9,506 bases of DNA. Source: Armatimonadota bacterium (GTDB taxonomy: Bacteria > Armatimonadota > UBA5829). Both the position numbers and the translations under genes were made by a program. This document shows, piece after piece, positions 5,808 to 9,506 of the stretch (positions within the stretch are counted from its first letter, which is position 1; each line of letters begins with the position of its first letter). The stretch is taken from contig JAEWSK010000085.1 of the NCBI GenBank assembly GCA_023398345.1, positions 1 to 9,506 on the forward strand, written 5' to 3'. The notes under the pieces were generated by a model. That model saw nothing but the letters and a program-made list of their open reading frames with translations. It was not told the DNA's origin and searched no databases.

Positions 5808-7502
5808 ATGCATTTTGGCAATCTAATACTTATATCACCGGCTATTTATCTCATCGCGGCGGCAGTGGTGGTGCTCATTATCGGCGTTATTGCAGAACGC
5901 AAACCCGAAGGTAAACTTGAGCACTTCTTTTCCGCACACTATCTCGCGCCCGCACTTACTTTTCCAGCGCTCGTGCTGTCAATCGGCATAGTCTGCCTGG
6001 CATTGAAATACGCAGGGGCGTCGCAGATTGTTGAGATCGGCAACACGTCACTCAAAGTATCTGTGCTGGGTTTGTTCGTCACGCAAAACGGATATGCACA
6101 GCTCACAGTCGATGCGTTCGCGGCAATACTTTCGCTTGTAGCTATAGCCGGCACGCTAATTGTAATGCTGCTTTCGATAGATTACTTCGGAGAGTTTCAG
6201 ACACATAAAGCCGAGTACTATGCACTGCTAATGTTCGCAACGGCGGCGGCGTCAATCGCGGCGGCGGCGTCTGATTTAATAGCAATCTACTTATCAATTG
6301 AATTTTTGAGCCTTGTAAGCTATGTGCTCGCTGCCTATGCGAAAAATGACAGACGCTCCGGCGAAGCTGGGCTAAAATATTTCCTATACGGCGCAGCGTG
6401 CTCGGCGATAATGCTCTACGGTATGTCGATTCTGTTCGGTGTGACCGGCGGCAATACTTCGCTTGCAGCTATTGGCCGCGGATTTGCTATGACATCGCCC
6501 GAAATGGGGTTCGGCGCAGCGGCGACTGGAGCCGGATGGGTCGGGGTTATGTTCATTCTGGTGGGGATTGGATTCAAGCTTGCGCTGGTACCGTTCCAAT
6601 TCTGGGCGCCGGATGTATACGAAGGCGCACCGACACCAGTCACGGCATTTCTATCAATTGTAAGTAAGGCAGCCGGACTGGCCGTGCTGGTGAGATTTTT
6701 GATGGTAGTAGCTGACCCAGCGGCAAGCCCGGCTTCGCTGAGCTGGTATTGGATTCTGATCGTGCTCTGCGCTCTGAGCATGTTTTGGGGCAATCTCGTC
6801 GCAATCTCGCAGCGCAACATCAAGCGCATGCTCGCGTATTCGAGCATCGCTCAAGTTGGCTATATTATGGTCGGCGTGCTTTCGGAAATGCATTTATTTG
6901 CCGGTGCAATAACACCAGGACAGGGCAAGGGCGAGGCGATGGTGCGCGCAAACGTGCCCGGCCTCGATTCGATGCCGTGGGGCTTACAGGGCGTGCTGAT
7001 ATTTATGGCAGCATATCTGCTGATGAACCTCGGCGCGTTCGCAATTGTAGTTGTAGTCGGTAAGCGGCAAGGCTCGGATGATATTTCATCTTATGCAGGG
7101 CTGATGCGTCGCGCACCATTTTACGCATGTTCACTTGCGGTGTTTTTCGCGTCGCTTGCGGGTATACCGCCAACTGCGGGATTTCTTGGCAAACTGTTTG
7201 TATTTGGAAGCGCGATTATGGTCGGAATCGAAGGACACCCGGAACTTATCGTGCTTGCGGTTTTGGGTGTGATTAATAGCATCATATCCGTATATTATTA
7301 CTTTAATGTCGTTCGACTTATGTTCTTCGCGCCTAGCGAGCCCAAGCCAATGATAAAGGGCACGTTGGCAGTCAATACAGCCATTGTCATCACTCTAGTG
7401 CTGACGTTGGGGCTATTTCTGCTGGCAAGCCCAGTGTCGCGCATCGCATCGGACTCGATTTACGCAGCAGGGCCTGTGATCGTCGATACGGCGAGGAGAT
7501 AG
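5808..7502 (+). CDS. nuoN: NADH-quinone oxidoreductase subunit N (antiporter-like proton channel)
   Basis: A 564-residue membrane protein, the third antiporter-like subunit of complex I, which sits next to NuoK. Pump residues are visible: Glu165 in YLSIEFLSLVSYVLAAY, Lys257 in GIGFKLALVPFQFWAPDVYE, Lys287 in SIVSKAAGLAVLVRF, and Lys462 in PPTAGFLGKLFVFGSA. It is longer than E. coli NuoN (485 residues), with a longer N-terminal part and a polar, glycine-rich stretch at about residues 366-390 between two helices. The start ATG is six bases after nuoM, and no Shine-Dalgarno-like sequence is visible, so re-initiation after nuoM is plausible. The stop is followed three bases later by the next gene. 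Confidence 0.96.
   Translation: MHFGNLILISPAIYLIAAAVVVLIIGVIAERKPEGKLEHFFSAHYLAPALTFPALVLSIGIVCLALKYAGASQIVEIGNTSLKVSVLGLFVTQNGYAQLTVDAFAAILSLVAIAGTLIVMLLSIDYFGEFQTHKAEYYALLMFATAAASIAAAASDLIAIYLSIEFLSLVSYVLAAYAKNDRRSGEAGLKYFLYGAACSAIMLYGMSILFGVTGGNTSLAAIGRGFAMTSPEMGFGAAATGAGWVGVMFILVGIGFKLALVPFQFWAPDVYEGAPTPVTAFLSIVSKAAGLAVLVRFLMVVADPAASPASLSWYWILIVLCALSMFWGNLVAISQRNIKRMLAYSSIAQVGYIMVGVLSEMHLFAGAITPGQGKGEAMVRANVPGLDSMPWGLQGVLIFMAAYLLMNLGAFAIVVVVGKRQGSDDISSYAGLMRRAPFYACSLAVFFASLAGIPPTAGFLGKLFVFGSAIMVGIEGHPELIVLAVLGVINSIISVYYYFNVVRLMFFAPSEPKPMIKGTLAVNTAIVITLVLTLGLFLLASPVSRIASDSIYAAGPVIVDTARR
6241..6271. repeat. GCG-rich imperfect tandem repeat inside nuoN
   Basis: The 13-mer CGGCGGCGGCGTC occurs at 6241-6253 and again at 6259-6271, an 18-base period. 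In nuoN this encodes the alanine-rich AAASIAAAAS at the start of a transmembrane helix. It is in frame, so gain or loss of a unit would change the protein by six residues. It is most likely codon-usage-driven low complexity. Confidence 0.55.
7493..7498 (+). promoter_or_regulatory. Shine-Dalgarno GAGGAG for the gene at 7506
   Basis: GAGGAG lies in the last codons of nuoN, seven bases before ATG 7506. It supports that start and shows that the downstream gene is read from the nuo transcript. Confidence 0.75.
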
Positions 7503-7505
7503 TCA

Positions 7506-8147
7506 ATGAGTGAAATTACACAAAAACAAGCTCAACAAATATGGTTTCAGGCATCGGAAAGAGTGAAAGACCGCGTTATCGCGCCGACGCTCTATCGCGC
7601 GCTGGAGGCTGCGGTCGGCATTGCAATCGAAGGCGATGAATTCATTATCGGATTTGCAAACCAGGATATTCCACTGGCCGGCCACCTTCGCAGTGCACAG
7701 CATCGCGCGATAATAGATCAGTGCGTCAGCGAGATATATAAGCACAAAGTTCGCGTAAAAATAATCGAAGGTTCGACATACGAAGACTACGCCCGGTATA
7801 AAGAACAGCAGCAGACAAGAGTCATTACGCAGACTACGATCAGCGCGCAACGCGAAAAGGAACGCCAGATAATTGTCGCTTGGAATGATGTCGCAGAGAA
7901 GATCACGCGCCAATATGCCAAGTTGCACATGCGCAATTTTCCGCAGATGCGAGCGGAATTTCTCTGGAGTGCATTCAAGATTTTAAACGAAGCCGTTGAT
8001 CGCATGAACTATAACGACGACTCGGATGAAATTCAAAAGCGAGCGCTCGCAAGGGTCTTCGAAAAATTCGCAACAGTGGTCGAAGTGCCGTCCACAATGC
8101 TTGCGTTCGAGTTTTTTAAGCTCCGCAAAGAAGGAAAGCTGTCGTGA
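7506..8147 (+). CDS. uncharacterised protein with a DnaA domain I-like N-terminal half
   Basis: A 213-residue soluble protein with no signal peptide or membrane segment. I do not recognise it as a named family. Residues about 8-89 follow the layout of DnaA domain I, a small KH-like protein-interaction domain: an early Trp (Trp13) in a first helix, a helix ending near PTLYRALE, a beta hairpin around IAIEGDEFIIGFANQD (39-54), a long helix (60-79) and a last strand, KVRVKIIEG (81-89). There is no AAA+ ATPase or DNA-binding domain of DnaA, so it is not an initiator. Residues about 112-213 are charged and mainly helical. The gene starts three bases after nuoN with a GAGGAG site and ends in a GTGA overlap with the prepilin gene. 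The DnaA-like reading rests on pattern only. Confidence 0.6.
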   Translation: MSEITQKQAQQIWFQASERVKDRVIAPTLYRALEAAVGIAIEGDEFIIGFANQDIPLAGHLRSAQHRAIIDQCVSEIYKHKVRVKIIEGSTYEDYARYKEQQQTRVITQTTISAQREKERQIIVAWNDVAEKITRQYAKLHMRNFPQMRAEFLWSAFKILNEAVDRMNYNDDSDEIQKRALARVFEKFATVVEVPSTMLAFEFFKLRKEGKLS

Positions 8148-8860
8148 GAGCCCGCGCGGCCTTTACTTTGATAGAGTTGCTCGTAGTAATTGCAATCATT
8201 GCCGTGCTCGCAGCAATGGCTGCGCCAGTATATATTGAAACAAAAAGAAGCGCGCAGAAGGCGCAATGCCAATCGAATCTCGCTCAGATAGCAAAGGCGT
8301 TTGAGGCGTATATTTCAGATCATAACGGTTGCTATCCGTGCAACTCGGACTCCGACGAAGGCCAGTATTTGTGGATGGGCAGATATTGGCGGTGGTCGAT
8401 CAAACGCTATGTCGGCTACACGGCTGCATACGACTCATCTGACCCGCGGGGCGCAAAGCAAAGCACGCATGCGTGGAAGAGTATTTTACGCTGCCCCGGT
8501 GACACAACGCCGGGTGATGTATACGATGGAACCTCATACGCTTACTCGGCTGCGTTCTATCACACACCGGATCAAATCAACTCAATGAATCTTGTACAGC
8601 TATATAATGACCCGAACCCGTCGTTTGCTATCATCAAAACGGGCATGGTAAAATTCCCCACAAAGAAAGCGCTTATAGCCGATTGGCTGACGCACACAGG
8701 CGATAAGTCAAGTTGGTGGTCATGGAGCGGCTCACGTAACTATATGTTTGCCGACGGCCATGTTGTGTATATGAGCGCAAAAAAGATTCGACCGGCAGTC
8801 GATGACTATCCCGATATAAACTTAACGCGAGATGGCATCGAAGGTAGAGATATAAACTGA
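8144..8860 (+). CDS. type IV prepilin / type II pseudopilin-like protein with N-terminal methylation motif
   Basis: A 238-residue protein with a short positive leader, MRARAA, then FTLIELLVVIAIIAVLAAMA. Prepilin peptidase should cut before Phe7, leaving Glu11 as the conserved +5 glutamate. Position -1 is Ala rather than the usual Gly. The first helix anchors the protein in the inner membrane before assembly. Next come C42QSNLAQI and a Y..D..G.YP pattern, then CPGDTTP (Cys117), SYAYSAAF, and MFADGHV (201-207). This is the architecture of the large prepilin-like/H-X9-DG protein groups of Armatimonadota and Planctomycetota. At the spot where the His of H-X9-DG should be there is Trp194. The start is GTG 8144, in a GTGA overlap with the upstream gene and preceded by an AAGGA site at 8131-8135. 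Its role is unknown. Confidence 0.88.
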   Translation: MRARAAFTLIELLVVIAIIAVLAAMAAPVYIETKRSAQKAQCQSNLAQIAKAFEAYISDHNGCYPCNSDSDEGQYLWMGRYWRWSIKRYVGYTAAYDSSDPRGAKQSTHAWKSILRCPGDTTPGDVYDGTSYAYSAAFYHTPDQINSMNLVQLYNDPNPSFAIIKTGMVKFPTKKALIADWLTHTGDKSSWWSWSGSRNYMFADGHVVYMSAKKIRPAVDDYPDINLTRDGIEGRDIN

Positions 8861-9506
8861 TGCGCGAGATTTCTGCTGACAGCATAACAAAAAACACGAA
8901 GTTTGCCTGTATCGAGGCATGTCGAGTATTGCCTGATGACGTCCTCGATGCACTCAAACGCTCGCTTTCTATCGAGGATTCGCCTGTCGGCAAAGATGTG
9001 ATTGAGCAGTTGATAGAAAACGCTCGAATTGCGCGCGAAGAGCATATGCCTATATGCCAGGACACCGGCATTACGCTCGTTTTCGCAGAAATTGGACAGG
9101 ACGCGCATATAGTTGGCGGCAATTTATACGACGCTATAAATGAAGGCGTGCGGCAGGGCTATGCCGAGGGCTATCTGCGAAAGTCCATAGTAGGTCATCC
9201 GCTCGACCGCAAAAATACTTTGGATAATACACCGGCCGTCATCCACACTGAAATCGTGCAGGGAGACCGGCTCGCTATTACTGTTTGCCCAAAAGGCGGC
9301 GGATGCGAGAATATGAGCGCGGCAAAGATGCTCACACCGGCGCAGGGCTTTGAAGGTGTAAAGCAATTTGTTGTGGACACTGTCCGGGATGCAGGGCCAA
9401 ACCCATGTCCGCCTATAATCGTCGGCGTCGGACTGGGCGGAACTCTCGAAAAGGCGGCGCTGCTTTCAAAGAAAGCGATTTTGAGGCGAGTCGGACAGCC
9501 CAATGA
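8860..9506 (+). CDS. class I fumarate hydratase alpha subunit, 5' part (cut by window end)
   Basis: The first 215 codons of a FumA/TtdA-alpha-type hydro-lyase, open to the window end. It would interconvert fumarate and L-malate using an oxygen-sensitive [4Fe-4S] cluster. Family signatures are MPICQDTG (63-70, Cys66 a cluster ligand), SIVGHPLDRKNTLDNTPAVI (109-128, with His113), VCPKGGGCENMSAAKML (142-158), PNPCPP (Cys183, second ligand) and IIVGVGLGGTLEKAALLSKKA. The third ligand is expected beyond the window. A beta subunit is expected next, as in two-gene fumarases. The start ATG overlaps the prepilin stop as TGATG, and no well-placed Shine-Dalgarno is visible. L-tartrate dehydratase alpha is an alternative of the same family, but location next to complex I favours fumarase. 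Confidence 0.92.
   Translation, partial: MREISADSITKNTKFACIEACRVLPDDVLDALKRSLSIEDSPVGKDVIEQLIENARIAREEHMPICQDTGITLVFAEIGQDAHIVGGNLYDAINEGVRQGYAEGYLRKSIVGHPLDRKNTLDNTPAVIHTEIVQGDRLAITVCPKGGGCENMSAAKMLTPAQGFEGVKQFVVDTVRDAGPNPCPPIIVGVGLGGTLEKAALLSKKAILRRVGQPN

Noticed and set aside
2221..7502. Mrp-type cation antiporter subunits instead of NuoL, M and N
   Set aside because: The families are homologous, but gene order nuoH-I-J-K then L-M-N, the ferredoxin subunit NuoI and the NuoM-specific terminal Glu418 identify complex I.
7503..7928. 141-codon open frame on the minus strand
   Set aside because: It is the antisense of the well-supported gene at 7506-8147, begins without a ribosome site and has no recognisable domain.
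7506..8147. A true or truncated DnaA initiator
   Set aside because: No Walker A/B motifs or C-terminal DNA-binding helix-turn-helix are present, and the frame is complete with clean coupled ends.
1..9506. tRNA, rRNA, CRISPR array, IS element or attachment site
   Set aside because: Coding density is near complete. No repeated spacer pattern, transposase, inverted terminal repeats or cloverleaf-like sequence was seen on either strand by eye.

Overview
The window is one continuous, co-oriented (+) gene cluster that begins inside a bacterial respiratory complex I (NADH:quinone oxidoreductase, nuo) operon. It holds the 3' end of nuoH, then complete nuoI, nuoJ and nuoK, a two-gene DUF433/DUF5615 pair that resembles a type II toxin-antitoxin module, then complete nuoL, nuoM and nuoN. 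These are followed by a 213-residue protein whose N-terminal half resembles DnaA domain I, a type IV prepilin/pseudopilin-like protein, and the first 215 codons of a class I (iron-sulfur) fumarate hydratase alpha subunit, cut by the window end. No tRNA, rRNA, CRISPR array, IS element or convincing terminator is visible. The longest stretch without a recognised gene is 85 bases (2136-2220).

The organism is a bacterium with a 14-subunit-type complex I in standard gene order (H-I-J-K-L-M-N). Base composition looks roughly balanced. The prepilin has the FTLIELLVVIAII N-terminus, an early C..NL motif, a mid-protein CPGD and a C-terminal FADGHV. This style of prepilin is expanded in Armatimonadota, Planctomycetota and Lentisphaerota. 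Together with the DUF433/DUF5615 pair, I lean towards Armatimonadota or a related environmental lineage, but this is inference and not established by the window.

Layout: 1-1464 carries nuoH-I-J-K, with ATGA coupling of H/I and a strong Shine-Dalgarno for K. The stretch 1465-2220 is an accessory insertion: the DUF433 gene with its own strong Shine-Dalgarno, ATGA-coupled to the DUF5615 gene, then a gap holding two small hairpins and a possible 28-codon reading frame that ends in an ATGA overlap with nuoL. An 8-base direct repeat (CTCGGCAA) lies on either side of the pair. The stretch 2221-7502 carries nuoL, nuoM and nuoN, with L and M overlapping by 31 bases. The stretch 7506-9506 carries the DnaA-domain-I-like gene, the prepilin gene (GTGA overlap) and the fumarase gene (TGATG overlap).

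How the genes work together: NuoI carries electrons through two [4Fe-4S] clusters towards the quinone site formed with NuoH. NuoJ, K, L, M and N form the proton-pumping membrane arm. Fumarase belongs to the TCA cycle that supplies NADH, so its presence downstream is metabolically sensible. The toxin-antitoxin-like pair, the DnaA-like protein and the prepilin have no obvious role in respiration, and their tight coupling into the cluster is the main oddity of the window.
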